From Candidatus Fredericiella danica (GTDB lineage Bacteria > Chloroflexota > Anaerolineae > Caldilineales > Caldilineaceae): 64,000 bases of DNA. The position numbers were made by a program, and so were the translations under genes. The stretch lies in NCBI GenBank assembly GCA_016713335.1, contig JADJPH010000104.1, positions 7,458 through 71,457 on the forward strand, given 5' to 3'. Under the pieces are notes generated by a model that saw only the letters and a list, made by a program, of their open reading frames with translations, was not told where the DNA came from and ran no database searches. Within the stretch, counting starts at the first letter, position 1; the number at the start of each line of letters is the position of its first letter. Of this stretch, positions 38,505 to 49,766 are shown piece by piece.

Positions 38505-38685
38505 AGGGGAGAGAGACAAAGAGACAGGGAGACAAAGGAGACAGGGAGACTGGGAGACTGGGAGACAGGGAGACAAGGAGACGGGGAGACAGGGAGACGG
38601 GAGACAGGAGACGGGAGGGAGACGGGGAGACAGGGAGACAGGGAGACGGGGAGACGGGGAGACGGGGAGACGGGGAGTCAGGGGT
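38505..38685. repeat. GAGACAGG/GAGACGGG tandem repeat block
   Basis: About 22 units of GAGACAGG, GAGACGGG, GAGACTGG and GAGACAAA over 180 bp, the longest example of this repeat in the window, between the META gene and tRNA-Arg. Confidence 0.9.
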
Positions 38686-38736
38686 GCTGGAACGTTGACG
38701 ATTCGGCGTCTTATGTGCTATGGTAACGCCCATGTT

Positions 38737-38809
38737 GCTCCCGTAGCTCAGGGGACAGAGCGCCGCCGTCCTAAGGCGGGCGTCGTAGGTTCGATTCCTA
38801 CCGGGAGCG
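38737..38809 (+). tRNA. tRNA-Arg (anticodon CCT)
   Basis: Full cloverleaf: acceptor GCTCCCG / CGGGAGC, D-arm GCTC..GAGC, anticodon stem CCGCC / GGCGG around loop GTCCTAA (anticodon CCT, reading AGG), T-arm GTAGG-TTCGATT-CCTAC, discriminator G. CCA is not encoded. Confidence 0.96.
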
Positions 38810-38846
38810 CTCTTTTGCGGTGAACCGCCATACATGCACCATTGAA

Positions 38847-38880
38847 AACGCGCCAGTCAGCAGGTCCCGACTGGCGCGTT
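38847..38880. terminator. Stem-loop between tRNA-Arg and ATP-grasp gene
   Basis: AACGCGCCAGTC / GACTGGCGCGTT 12-bp perfect stem with a 10-nt loop between converging tRNA and minus-strand gene. Likely bidirectional terminator. Confidence 0.8.
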
Positions 38881-38893
38881 ATGTTTGCGCGCC

Positions 38894-40093
38894 CTATTGG
38901 GGCAGGCGGTCCAACGGCGGCGCCGATGCAGAAAAGTCCTGGGCAATGCGGTCGACATAGTTGCCCACCAGCCACTGCACGCGGTCGTAGTCGTGTGAGG
39001 CCACGATGAAGCCGACGTGGTGCGACTTGCTGAGCCGCCACACCAATTCCGGGTCGTTGTAGGCGGAAGTGCTAGCCACCCTGCGCGCCAGGGAGACGAT
39101 TAGTCCTGCGTATTCGGAGCGGTGCGCGGGTAGGTGGTACTGCTCGCCGCGCAGATGAGCGACTTCGACGCGTGCCCACTCGGTCCACGGGTTGATACCG
39201 GTGGCGAAACCGACCAGTTGATCGATGCCGGCGCCACCGACGCGCGCCGCGATTTCCAGGAAGTAGAATTGGCCGTCATGCTCACCGCGGATGAACTCCG
39301 TATGGGTGACCCCGTGGTGCATGCCCATCGCACCGATTACATGGCGATTACTGGCAAGCAGCGCCTCTTCTTCAAAAGTATTGTGCAGGACAGTGCTTGA
39401 CGCAAAGACGCCGCCCCCGTGGTAGACCGTCATGGGGGGCAGACCGTATTTCTGCACTGACGCGAAAGCCACCTCGCCGTCCCAGACGACAGAGTCAACA
39501 TGGTAGACGTCACCGGGAATGAAACGCTCCAACAGAAAGGTCGACTGGCGGTCACCCAGTTCGTTGAGTGCTGCCCAGACTTCGTCGGCAGTGTGCATCT
39601 TCTTGATGCCCATTGAACTGGCTTCCGAACGCGGCTTGAGCACCCATGGACCAGGCACGCGGTTCATATAGTCGCTCAGCCGGCGGTAGTTCAGTACGGC
39701 AACAAAGGGTGGCACGGGCACGCCATGAGTCGCCGCCTGGGTGCGCATGGCCAGTTTGTCACGAAAGTAGCGCGCCTGGCTGGCGCCGATCCCAGGCATG
39801 CGCATATGCTCGCGCAAACTGGCTGCGGTCTCCACATCGTAGTCGTCCAGCGCAACGATGCGGTCAATCTCGCGCTCGCGGGCAAGATAACTGATCGCAT
39901 TCGTGATATCCGGTTCGCGCCCAAGGTTTGGAAGCGGCAACATGAAAAATTCATCGATCGCGTGGCGTGGCCAGGCTTCGTGCTCGGTCTTCTGGGTGGT
40001 CACGAGAATGGTGTGACAGCCCAACCGCTTACATTCCTCAATGAAGAGACCACCCTTAAAATAGCTTGCAAGGCACAACACCGTCGATTGCAT
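38894..40093 (-). CDS. ATP-grasp domain protein, copy 1
   Basis: 400 residues from MQSTVLCLASYFKGG. N-terminal Rossmann-like PreATP-grasp region (HTILVTTQKTEHEA; IVALDDYDVETAASLREHMR), then the ATP-grasp core: RDKLAMRTQA, GPWVLKPRSEASSMGIKKM (phosphate-binding loop), STFLLERFIPGDVYHVDSVV, and FYFLEIAARVGGAGIDQLVG (Mg ligand Glu). It resembles carboxylate-amine ligases of the carbamoyl-phosphate synthase L-chain/BacD type; the acceptor is unknown. It lies 10 bases after a paralogue on the same strand. Confidence 0.85.
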   Translation of the reverse strand: MQSTVLCLASYFKGGLFIEECKRLGCHTILVTTQKTEHEAWPRHAIDEFFMLPLPNLGREPDITNAISYLAREREIDRIVALDDYDVETAASLREHMRMPGIGASQARYFRDKLAMRTQAATHGVPVPPFVAVLNYRRLSDYMNRVPGPWVLKPRSEASSMGIKKMHTADEVWAALNELGDRQSTFLLERFIPGDVYHVDSVVWDGEVAFASVQKYGLPPMTVYHGGGVFASSTVLHNTFEEEALLASNRHVIGAMGMHHGVTHTEFIRGEHDGQFYFLEIAARVGGAGIDQLVGFATGINPWTEWARVEVAHLRGEQYHLPAHRSEYAGLIVSLARRVASTSAYNDPELVWRLSKSHHVGFIVASHDYDRVQWLVGNYVDRIAQDFSASAPPLDRLPQ

Positions 40094-40103
40094 ACTCAAG
40101 CCC

Positions 40104-41210
40104 TCATGCGTTGGCCGGCCGCTCCCCTGATTTCGGAGGTGCGGTGGCGGTGAAATCGGAAGCGACGCGATCGATATAGTTGAGAAGGAGTTGCTGAACG
40201 CGGCCATGGCTGGTGGAGGTGAGGATGAACCCCACATGGTGCGCCTTGGATAACCGCCAAATAAGCTCTGGGTCGTTGTAGCCGCCGGTGTCAGGCCATT
40301 CCATGCGCGCCAGCGAAACCACAAGCCCTGCATATTCGTGTTTGACCGGCGGAAGAGTGTACTCTTCGCCGCGCAGATGGGCTAATTCCAGTCGTGCCCA
40401 TTCCACCCAGAGATTGATACCGGTGGCGTATTCAATCAGCTTGTCGATATTTGCGCCGCCCACGCGTGCGGCAATCTCCAGAAAATAGAATTGGCCGTCG
40501 GCATGCGCGCGGATGAATTCGGCGTGAGTGACCCCACGCACCATGTTCATGGGTGGCGAACCGTAGCGGTTTGTCACGGTGAAGAGCACCTTTTTATCCC
40601 AAACCACCGAGTCGACATGAAAGACATCGCCCGGCAGGAATTTCTCCAGCACGTAGTAGGATTGGCGGTCTCCCAATTCGTCCAGTAGCGGCCAGACCTC
40701 CTCAGCGCTATCGACCTTGCGAATCCCCATCGAACTTGCTTCTGAACGCGGTTTCAGCACCCAGGGGCCGGGGACCGTCGCCATGTACGCCCGCAGGTCA
40801 TCATAGTTGAGCACCGGCGTGAAATCCGGCACGGGAATGCCCTCGTCGCGCGCCTGGACGCGCATGGCCAGTTTGTCGCGGAAATAGCGTGCCGTGGAGC
40901 CGCCCATGCCGGGCATGCGAAAGTGCTCGCGCAGATCGGCCACTGTCTCAACGTCGAAGTCATCTAGTGGGATGATCCGGTCAATTTTCCGCGTGCGCGC
41001 AAGGAAGGTGACCGCATAGGTGATTTCGGGCTGTTTGAAGAGATTGTGGAAGGGCATCACGAAGAATTCGTCGATCGCCTCACGCGGCCACGGCTCATGC
41101 TCGAGATCCTGAGAGGTGATCAGGATCGTATGGCAGCCCTGGCGCTTGCATTCTTCGATGAAGGCGCCACCCTTGAAATAACTGGCGAGACAGAGAATGG
41201 TTGGTGGCAC
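40104..41210 (-). CDS. ATP-grasp domain protein, copy 2, with internal deletion
   Basis: 368 residues, close paralogue of the downstream gene: MPPTILCLASYFKGGAFIEE, IPLDDFDVETVADLREHFRM, GPWVLKPRSEASSMGIRKV, YVLEKFLPGDVFHVDSVVWD, FYFLEIAARVGGANIDKLIE. Between PPMN and MVRGVTHAEF it lacks about 35 residues that the paralogue has (VYHGGGVFASSTVLHN and on). The loss is in frame (~105 bp, near 40545). The missing part lies between the ATP-binding strands and the metal-site motif, so this copy may be altered in substrate handling. First gene of the pair. Confidence 0.85.
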   Translation of the reverse strand: MPPTILCLASYFKGGAFIEECKRQGCHTILITSQDLEHEPWPREAIDEFFVMPFHNLFKQPEITYAVTFLARTRKIDRIIPLDDFDVETVADLREHFRMPGMGGSTARYFRDKLAMRVQARDEGIPVPDFTPVLNYDDLRAYMATVPGPWVLKPRSEASSMGIRKVDSAEEVWPLLDELGDRQSYYVLEKFLPGDVFHVDSVVWDKKVLFTVTNRYGSPPMNMVRGVTHAEFIRAHADGQFYFLEIAARVGGANIDKLIEYATGINLWVEWARLELAHLRGEEYTLPPVKHEYAGLVVSLARMEWPDTGGYNDPELIWRLSKAHHVGFILTSTSHGRVQQLLLNYIDRVASDFTATAPPKSGERPANA

Positions 41211-41226
41211 GATGATTAGTCCGTAG

Positions 41227-41266
41227 TGCGTGACTCGTGATGCGTGACTCGTGATGCGTGACTCAC
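41227..41266. repeat. 14-bp tandem repeat (three units)
   Basis: TGCGTGACTCGTGA at 41227 and 41241, then a partial third unit to 41266. It lies just upstream of the ATP-grasp pair on the minus strand. Confidence 0.85.
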
Positions 41267-41310
41267 ATTAATCCTACCGGAAACCCCCAATCCCATCAAG
41301 TCACTCGAAA

Positions 41311-41347
41311 GGTACATGTACCATTCAATGGTACACCCTCCTGTACC
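41311..41347. promoter_or_regulatory. Nested GGTACA/TGTACC palindromes, candidate operator
   Basis: GGTACATGTACC (41311-41322, perfect palindrome), CCATTCAATGG (41321-41331) and GGTACACCCTCCTGTACC (41330-41347) overlap in the divergent region between the ATP-grasp pair and the VWA genes. Half-site GGTACA occurs four times counting both strands. No known regulator is inferred. Confidence 0.55.
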
Positions 41348-41478
41348 ACCACTTGATACAGATGTGGCGCTTGAACTGCACCGCCGGCAGGTCCATGATG
41401 GAATCAACAAAGCGCACCGGCGCTCAAGTGAAGTGACAGCAGCAGCAACAACAGCACGTACAGTGCAGGAGGATTCAA

Positions 41479-43134
41479 ATGAACGGCAAGCGTACATTGA
41501 TCCAGTGGGTGACCGTGGGTTCGGTCGCGGCGATGTTGATGAGCGGTTGCGCCGCTGCGCCATTGAGCGGGTATATGCGCCCTGTCGCCCCCAGTGCCGC
41601 GCCGGCCGCGGCGGAAGCGGCCGCAGAGGCGACGTCCGAGGCAGCAATGACGGAGGCGGCAGAGGCTTCGGACGGCTACGGTGGTGGCGGCGAGACCTAT
41701 TCCGGTGGAAGCAGCTATCAGTCGCAGCGTGCGACCGTGACTGCCGGGGTCGTCGACGACAACGAAGAGTGGAATGACTATCTGGATTATCTGGATCGCC
41801 ATGCGTACGAGTGGGCCAACAAGGTGGATGTGCGCGAACGCTATCCCATCCAGGTGCGTGACGCCCTGGCTCGGCCCGTGCACGATGCGACGGTAAAGGT
41901 CTATGACGGCGACAACCAGGTCTTTGAAGGGCGCACCGACACCGCCGGTGAAGTTTTCTTCCATCCGAATGCGGCCCCGTATGCACGTGGCGGGTGGCAA
42001 CGCGGCGACTACCGTGTGGTGGCGGAGAAGGGGTACAGCGCACGTAGCCAGACCTTCACGCGGAATGGCGGTGGGGTGTGGTCGTTGGCTCTGGATGACA
42101 CGATGCCGGCTACACGCACGCAACTTGACCTGGTCTTCGTGATCGACGCCACCGGTTCGATGGGTGACGAGATTCAGAAGCTCAAGGACTCCATGGCCGG
42201 GGTGGCAGATCAGATTGCCCGCCTGCCCGAGGCGCCCGACGTCCGCTACGGTCTGGTCGTCTTTCGGGATCAGGGTGACGACTTCGTGGTCCGCACCCAC
42301 GACTTCACCAAGGACCTGGGCCGCTTCCAGCGTGACCTGGCGAGCGTCTGGGCATCCGGTGGTGGTGACGAACCGGAGTCGGTCAACGAGGCCATTCACC
42401 GCACGCTCAATGACCTGAGCTGGCGAGGGGACGACACGGTGCGGCTGAGTGTGCTGATCGGTGATGCGCCGCCGAATCTGGACTACAGTTGGCAGCCCTT
42501 CAGCTATGAGAAGGACATGGTCGAGGCGGTGCGGATGGGGGTGAAGTTCTTCCCGGTTGGCGCCAGCAATCTGAGCGAGCAGGGTGAGTACATCTTCCGC
42601 CAGATCGCCCAACTGAGTGGTGGCAAGTTCGTCTTCCTGACCTACGAGGATGCCAGCAACCCCAGCAGCGGTCCTGGCACGGAGACTACAGCGGATGTGG
42701 ACAACTACTCGGTGAGCACACTCGATAAATTGATTGTGCGGCTGGTCAAGGAAGAACTGGCGCCGCTGTCGGGAACGGTGAGCATGCAGACGCAGCCAAC
42801 GCCCGAACCGCAGCCGGCTGTCCGGTTGGTGGCGCCAGCGAGCGCAACGCAGGCCTTGCCGGTGCTGTGCATGCGTGATGACCTGTGGGCCCAGTTCGCA
42901 GCCGGCGCCTTGCAGGACACCCCCTTGCTCCAGACGGCGCCTCTGCCGGCCGCAGTGCTCGACGGCATCGAGAAGGGCGACGTGATGTGCGAGGCGACGG
43001 GCGGTGAAGGGTGGCGGATGCTGGAGAGTGGCTACGCCGAGAGTGTCTTCCAACTGGGCATTGCGCCGGAAGGTCAACCGGTCTGGGTATGGGATATGCG
43101 AGCAAACCAACTGATGGAGATGAGCAGCAACTGA
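41479..43134 (+). CDS. VWA-domain lipoprotein
   Basis: 551 residues. AGGAGG eight bases before the ATG. Signal peptide with lipobox MLMSGC, then an Ala/Glu linker to about residue 65. A carboxypeptidase-regulatory-like beta domain (PIQVRDALARPVHDATVKVY, ~residues 120-200) precedes a von Willebrand A domain with MIDAS LVFVIDATGSMGDEI (~residue 217) and the second metal-site region SGGGDEPESV. The C-terminal ~100 residues (LPVLCMRDDLWAQFAAGALQ to WVWDMRANQL) match nothing recognised. Cell-surface protein, perhaps binding another surface protein. Followed by a second VWA lipoprotein on the same strand. Confidence 0.85.
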   Translation: MNGKRTLIQWVTVGSVAAMLMSGCAAAPLSGYMRPVAPSAAPAAAEAAAEATSEAAMTEAAEASDGYGGGGETYSGGSSYQSQRATVTAGVVDDNEEWNDYLDYLDRHAYEWANKVDVRERYPIQVRDALARPVHDATVKVYDGDNQVFEGRTDTAGEVFFHPNAAPYARGGWQRGDYRVVAEKGYSARSQTFTRNGGGVWSLALDDTMPATRTQLDLVFVIDATGSMGDEIQKLKDSMAGVADQIARLPEAPDVRYGLVVFRDQGDDFVVRTHDFTKDLGRFQRDLASVWASGGGDEPESVNEAIHRTLNDLSWRGDDTVRLSVLIGDAPPNLDYSWQPFSYEKDMVEAVRMGVKFFPVGASNLSEQGEYIFRQIAQLSGGKFVFLTYEDASNPSSGPGTETTADVDNYSVSTLDKLIVRLVKEELAPLSGTVSMQTQPTPEPQPAVRLVAPASATQALPVLCMRDDLWAQFAAGALQDTPLLQTAPLPAAVLDGIEKGDVMCEATGGEGWRMLESGYAESVFQLGIAPEGQPVWVWDMRANQLMEMSSN

Positions 43135-43261
43135 GGATCTGCGGTACAGACGCCCGGCAGAATCCGGGCGTCTATACCAGCAGCTGATGGAAGCAAGCCG
43201 GGATTTCGGAACGAACCACCAGGATTCAGCGAACACAAGGGTACACAACAGGAGGCACAAA

Positions 43262-45802
43262 ATGAAGCGCATCAAGCAGTTTGTGGAACTATGCACCGGG
43301 ATGGTGGTGGTGGCGGCGTTGTTGAGTGGTTGTGCGGCTCCCGCACCGGGCGGCGCCTATAGCGCACCCGCTGCACCCGCCGCAATGGAAGCGGCGCCAG
43401 CGGACATGTACTACGAGGATTACGGCACGCAGGGCTTTGTAAAGAGTGCCCAGGACAACCTTTCAACTTTTGGGGTCGATGTGGACACCGGCGCCTATAC
43501 ATTGGCTCGCTCCTATCTCGATGATGGGTATCGGCCGGAAACAGAAGCGATCCGGGCCGAGGAATTTTTGAACTACTTTGAATACCGGTATCCGAATCCG
43601 GCGCCAGAAGAGACCTTTGGCATCAATCTGGAGGCTGCGCCCTCGCCGTATACTGAGCGCCCCGAGAACTTGATGCTACGCGTTGGGGTGCAGGGATACG
43701 CCGTGCCCGCAACTGAGCGCCCGAATGTGACGCTGACCTTTGTGATGGATGTTTCTGGGTCGATGGACATGGAAAACCGGCTTCATCTGGCGAAGCAGGC
43801 GCTCAAATTGCTAGTCAACGAGTTGCGTCCCACCGATGAGGCTGCCATCGTGGTGTATGGCGACAACGCCAGGCTTGTATTGCCAATGACTTCCGCGGAA
43901 GACAAGGATGCCATTGTGGCCGGGATCGACAGCGTATGGCCGGAAGGCTCGACGAACGCCGAAGCCGGTATTCGGTTGGCTTACCAACACGCATGGGAGC
44001 ACTTCAACCCTGACAACGCAAATCGGGTGGTGCTGGGGTAGGACTTCTTTGGTGAATGGGGGGGGCTGGTGGGGTGGGGGGGGGGGGGGCGCCGGGGGGC
44101 CCGGGGCGCGGGCGCGCGGGGGGTCGGGGGGCGGGGGGCCGGGGCCCCGCGGGGCGCAGGGGGGGGGGCGGGCGGGGGGGGCGGCCGGGGTGCGGCGGCG
44201 CGCCGGGGTGGGGCCGTGGCGGCGGCGGCGGGCGCGGGGGGCCGGGGGGGGGGGAGGCCGTCTGCCGGGGCGCGGGGCGGCGGCGCGGTCTGCGGCGGGC
44301 CGGGCCCGGGGGCGGCGCCGGGGGGTCCGGTGTGGGTCCGGCGGTGGGGGTGCGTCTGTGGCGGGGGCGGCCGGGGGGGTGGTGGCGGCCCCGCGGCCGG
44401 CGGGCGAGGCGGCAGGTGGGGGTGCGCGCGGCGGGGTGGCGGGGGGCGGCGGCGGGCAGGGGCTTCTCCCCGGCGGGCGGCCGGCCGCGCCGCAACGCCG
44501 CCGCGCGGGCGGGTCCCCCCCGGGCGGTGCGCCCGGCCCGGGCGCGGGTGCGCGCGGGCCACGGGCCGACCGGCACCTTCACGAGGCCAAGGGCGGGCAC
44601 GCCCGGACAAAAGCGGATCAAACGCCCGCTGCCGGGCGCGGGCGCGGGGGGGCGCGCCGGTGGGTGGCCTGGCGCCGGGCGGGGAAAGAGGCCGGTGGCT
44701 CCCGGGGGTGAGGGGAGCTGGGCCCGTGGGGGCGCCGGCCTGGCCATCATCCGGGTGGCGCCGGCCGCGCGCCGCCAAAGGCTTTGGCGCCGCCGAGCCG
44801 CTGCCCCCCACGCGAAACCTCTCCACGCCATCGGGTCCCGATGACAGCCTCCGCAAAGACAACGCCGCCAGCGCAGGCGATTTTCCGTGATTTTCCCCTC
44901 TGGGAGGGCAAACAGCGCCCGCCGCCGCGGCGCGTGCGCGGGTCGTGCGCCAGTTCGTGGTGCTGGTGTCGGATGGGGTGGCGAATGTCGGCGACACCAG
45001 ACCCGGAGGCATTCTGGATCAGGTCGCACAGTACGCCGACAAAGGGATCTTTCTGACGACGATCGGGATGGGGATGGGCAACTATAACGATGTCCTGATG
45101 GAGCAACTGGCGGACAAGGGTGATGGCTTCTACGCGTATGTCGATACGCTGAAAGAGGCACGCCGGGTCTTCGTGGATCAGTTGACCAGCACGCTATTCA
45201 CCATTGGCAAGGACGCCAAGATCCAGGTCGAGTTCAACCCTGAGGCCGTTGAGCGCTATCGGTTGATCGGATATGAGAACCGTGACGTGGCCGACGATGA
45301 CTTCCGCAATGACGAAGTGGACGCCGGTGAAATCGGCGCCGGGCACAGCGTCACCGCATTATACGAGATCGAACCGGCGGCAGGGATCAGTGACACCATC
45401 GTGTTAGCCACGGTTCGCTTGCGCTGGCAGGCGTTGGATAGTGACGAGGTGACCGAACGTGAACAGCCGATCACGCTCGGTGATGTGAAGCCCGCCTTTG
45501 AAGCGAGCTCACCCCGCTTCCAGTTGGCTGTGGCCGTGGCGGAGTTTGCCGAAATTTTGAAGAACAGCCCGTATGCGGAACAGAGCACACTGGATGCTCT
45601 CCTGGGGCAGATCGAGCGGATTGCGGGCGCCATCGAGGCGGACGAGCAGGGAGCCGATCCAGAGGTGATGGGACTCCTTGAGATGGCGACAAACGCGGCA
45701 GCGATCAGTGATCCGGGGCGGGTGAAGGAGCAGAGAGATCACCAGTCAATTCCTAGTGGTCAATGGCGGGCAGATGCCACCCCGTTAACCATCAGGAATT
45801 GA
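43262..45802 (+). CDS. VWA (YfbK/CaCC-like) lipoprotein interrupted by a 930-bp G/C block
   Basis: Start with AGGAGG at 43249-43254; lipobox LLSGC. The order is YfbK-like: N-terminal NLSTFGVDVDTGAYTLARSY and AEEFLNYFEYRYPNP, VWA domain with MIDAS TFVMDVSGSMDMEN (~residue 160), and a C-terminal DUF3520-like region (NPEAVERYRLIGYENR, FRNDEVDAGEIGAGHSVTAL). The frame stops at 44041 inside the G/C block. Joining 44036 to 44967 gives NRVVLVSDGVANVGDTRPGG, exactly the family sequence, and a 537-codon gene. The last ~20 residues overlap an inverted repeat. Confidence 0.85.
44037..44966. other. 930-bp G/C-rich insertion between 10-bp direct repeats
   Basis: GTGGTGCTGG occurs at 44027-44036 and 44957-44966. 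The DNA between is dominated by G (to ~44500) and mixed G/C after that, with few A or T until about 44820. It contains no plausible gene, transposase or terminal inverted repeats. Removing one repeat plus the block restores the VWA gene. Most likely an assembly or read artefact; a real insertion with target-site duplication cannot be excluded. Confidence 0.75.
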
Positions 45803-45805
45803 CTG
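45743..45805 (+). terminator. Inverted repeat over the end of the VWA gene
   Basis: CAGTCAATTCCT (45743-45754) and AGGAATTGACTG (45794-45805) form a 12-bp stem with a 39-nt loop that includes the stop codon. Confidence 0.5.
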
Positions 45806-45842
45806 TGATCATTGGACTATAGTTCTCGCCTACGTTTTGCCG

Positions 45843-47048
<1,206 letters not shown>

Positions 47049-47357
47049 TGCCCTCGCATCCAGGTGAGAGCGACGGGAAACCGTCGCGGTGAAAGAACAG
47101 AATCGATGCGTAGTATACAGGATCTTGCGGTGAAACCGATGGGGTCGAGCGCAGTTCTTCACTGCCAATTCGCAACCTTGCGCGTTGGTGATAGAATACC
47201 GGTGCCAGCGCCCTACCTGTTGTTCTGCATACAGATTCCCGTGTCACCCGAGGCGTGGGAGCGCAGCCAGCGACTTCAGCTGGGGCAAACACCGCATGCC
47301 CATACTGTCGCAGAACATGCTTTGACTCACGTTTTGATGTCAGGGTGGAATGCACCG

Positions 47358-49710
47358 ATGGTTGAGACGCAACAAAGCCAGGAACGCACTGATCGAAAGC
47401 TATTCGACGAGGCATTTGACGCAGTTTTTGTCTTGGATGTCAACGGCGTATTTCTGGATGTCAACCATGCCGGGTGTAGCCTTTTGGTTATACGCGTGAC
47501 GAGATCCTCAAGCTGAGGGCGGGAGACCTTGCCTGCTCCGTCGAGGCCGGCAATGCATATCTCCGTCTGGTGGACCTGGCTGTGGGCGAGCACATCGTAC
47601 AGCGGGGACGGTTGCGCCGTAAAGGGGGAACGGAGTTTATTGGGGAGATTGGTGGGCTGCGCATGGCGGATGGTCGCTATCAAGCTGTGATCCGTAATGT
47701 GACGGACCGCGTCCTGATGGAAACGGCGCTCCGGGAGAGTGAATCCCACTATCGAGCAATCGTGGAATTGCCCTTTGCCCAGATCTGTCGTTGGTTGCCT
47801 GATACCACGCTCACCTATGTGAATGACGCCTATGCCCGGGCCTATGGCAGTTCGCCGCAGGCGTTGGTGGGCACGCGCTGGATTCGGTTCGTGCCCGAAG
47901 AAGCGCGCAACGATGTCATGCGAACGTATCAGGAACTGATGCGAACGCCGCACATCTACACCTATGAGCATCAGGTCGTAGAGTCCGACGGAAATACACA
48001 CTGGATTCTTTGGACCGATTATCCCATTGTTGACAACACCGGACTGGTTGTTGAGTTTCAATCACTCGGCCAGGATATCACAGAGCGCCGGCTTGCCGAG
48101 CAACGTCTGTATATGTTGTCGCGCGCGATCGATCAGAGTCCTGCTTCCATCGTGATAACCAATGCTGATGGCGTGATCGAGTATGTGAATCTCACGTTTG
48201 AGGAAGTCACAGGCTACTCCGCCGCCGAGGCGATTGGGCAAAACCCCAGCATCCTAAAGAGTGGCGAGGCGCCAGAAGAGGACTATCGCCACCTTTGGGC
48301 GACGATCACTTCTGGCCAGGAGTGGCGCGGCGTATTCCATAACCGGCGCAAAAATGGTGAACTGTTCTGGGAAAACGCAACCATTTCGCCTGTCTTTGAT
48401 GAGTCGGGGCGAATAGTTCATTATCTTGCCGTCAAAGAAGATGTGACGGCAAAGAAGAACGCTGAGGCTGCACTGCGCAAACTGACAGAAGAACTGGAGG
48501 CGCGGGTCGAGGAACGCACGGCCGAATTGCGCATCGTGAATGCGGCTTTGGAACAGGCGGCGCGGGCAAAGGACGAGTTCCTGGCCAGCATGAGCCATGA
48601 ACTCAGGAGCCCATTGAGCGGCATCCTGGGGGCATCGGAAGGATTGCAGGCTGAAGTGTACGGGCCTATCAATGACCGCCAACGGCGCGCGTTGCATTCA
48701 ATCGACGTCAGTGGCCAACACCTGCTCGGTTTGATCAACGACATACTCGACGTCGCGAAGGTGGAAGCCGGTCAGGTGGTGCTGCAATTGGATCCAATGT
48801 CCGCCGGCGACGTGTGCCAGGCAAGCCTGCAACTTGTGCGGGGATTGGCGGCAAAGAAGCACCAGCGGCTCTCATTCTCGATGGAGCCGACAGAAATCGG
48901 GATGTTGGCTGATCCGCGCCGGCTCAAACAAGTCTTGGTGAATTTGCTGAGCAACGCCGTTAAATTTACGGCCGAGAATGGCCGCATCGGTCTACAGGTT
49001 GAGGGCGACGAAGTCGCAGGTCAAGTCCGCTTTACGGTATGGGACACGGGGATCGGGATCTCCAGTCAAGATCTATCGCGGCTGTTCCTGCCCTTTACGC
49101 AGCTCGACAGCAATCTATCGCGTGAACACACAGGAACTGGGCTAGGACTGGCCTCGTGAGGCGCATGGTGGAACTGCACGGCGGGGTGTACACGTCGAAA
49201 GTACGCTCGGCGTGGGCAGTCGCTTTACCGCCATTATCCCTGGCGTTCACCGCGCTCTGAGCCTCCACTGCCGGAGGAGGATGAACCGCTGGTCGAGAGC
49301 CATCCCCAACCGTTGCACAGCGTTTGCTGGTGCTCCTGGCCGATGACAGCGAACAGACGGTGGAAGTGATTGGTGACTACCTGCAGTCCGCCGGCTGCAA
49401 GGTCGTCATTGCACGTCGTGGCACTGAAGCGGTGCGGATGGCCGAGACGATGCATCCAGATGTCATTGTGATGGATATCCAGATGCCCGGCATGGATGGG
49501 CTGACGGCCATCAAGCGAATTCGGACAAGTGCTGACGCCCTTGTTGCCGCAATCCCAGTGATTGCGGCAACGGCATTGGCGATGCCTGGGGATCGAGAAC
49601 GCTGTCTGGAAGCCGGCGCCAACGACTATATGAGTAAGCCGATGTCATTGGGAAGGCTACTGGCTCAGATCGTCGAGATCACGCAAACTACGACCCAGTC
49701 CAGGGCATAG
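47358..49710 (+). CDS. Hybrid histidine kinase, PAS-PAS-PAS-HisKA-HATPase-REC (frameshifted)
   Basis: Soluble sensor kinase. PAS1 FDAVFVLDVNGVFLDVNHAG, PAS2 RAIVELPFAQICRWLPDTTL, PAS3 SPASIVITNADGVIEYVNLT, a short coiled coil (LTEELEARVEERTAEL), HisKA with phospho-acceptor MSHELRSPLSG, HATPase N box LVNLLSNAVKFTAENG and G boxes WDTGIGISS and TGTGLGLA, then a receiver (LLVLLADDSEQTVEVIG; Asp in VIVMDIQMPGMDG). A T is missing at 47482-47485, a C at 49151-49153, and two more indels lie between 49180 and 49325. ATG at 47358 with AGGGTGG is chosen. No TM helices; no partner regulator adjacent. Confidence 0.85.
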
Positions 49711-49766
49711 CCGGCACGACAAACCCGACTCGTTTGCATGTCACCAGCAAAGAATGCTTCAATGTC

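Noticed and set aside
41404..43296. 630-codon minus-strand frame
   Set aside because: Exact antisense shadow of the VWA lipoprotein gene, which has a ribosome site, lipobox and MIDAS motif.
44037..44966. Insertion sequence in the VWA gene
   Set aside because: 10-bp flanking repeats are suggestive, but there is no transposase frame and no terminal inverted repeat, and the base composition is unlike any IS.
43908..45161. Several 260-385 codon frames on both strands over 44.0-45.1 kb
   Set aside because: Gly/Arg/Ala or Pro/Arg low complexity inside the G/C block. None matches a family, and all disappear if the block is removed.
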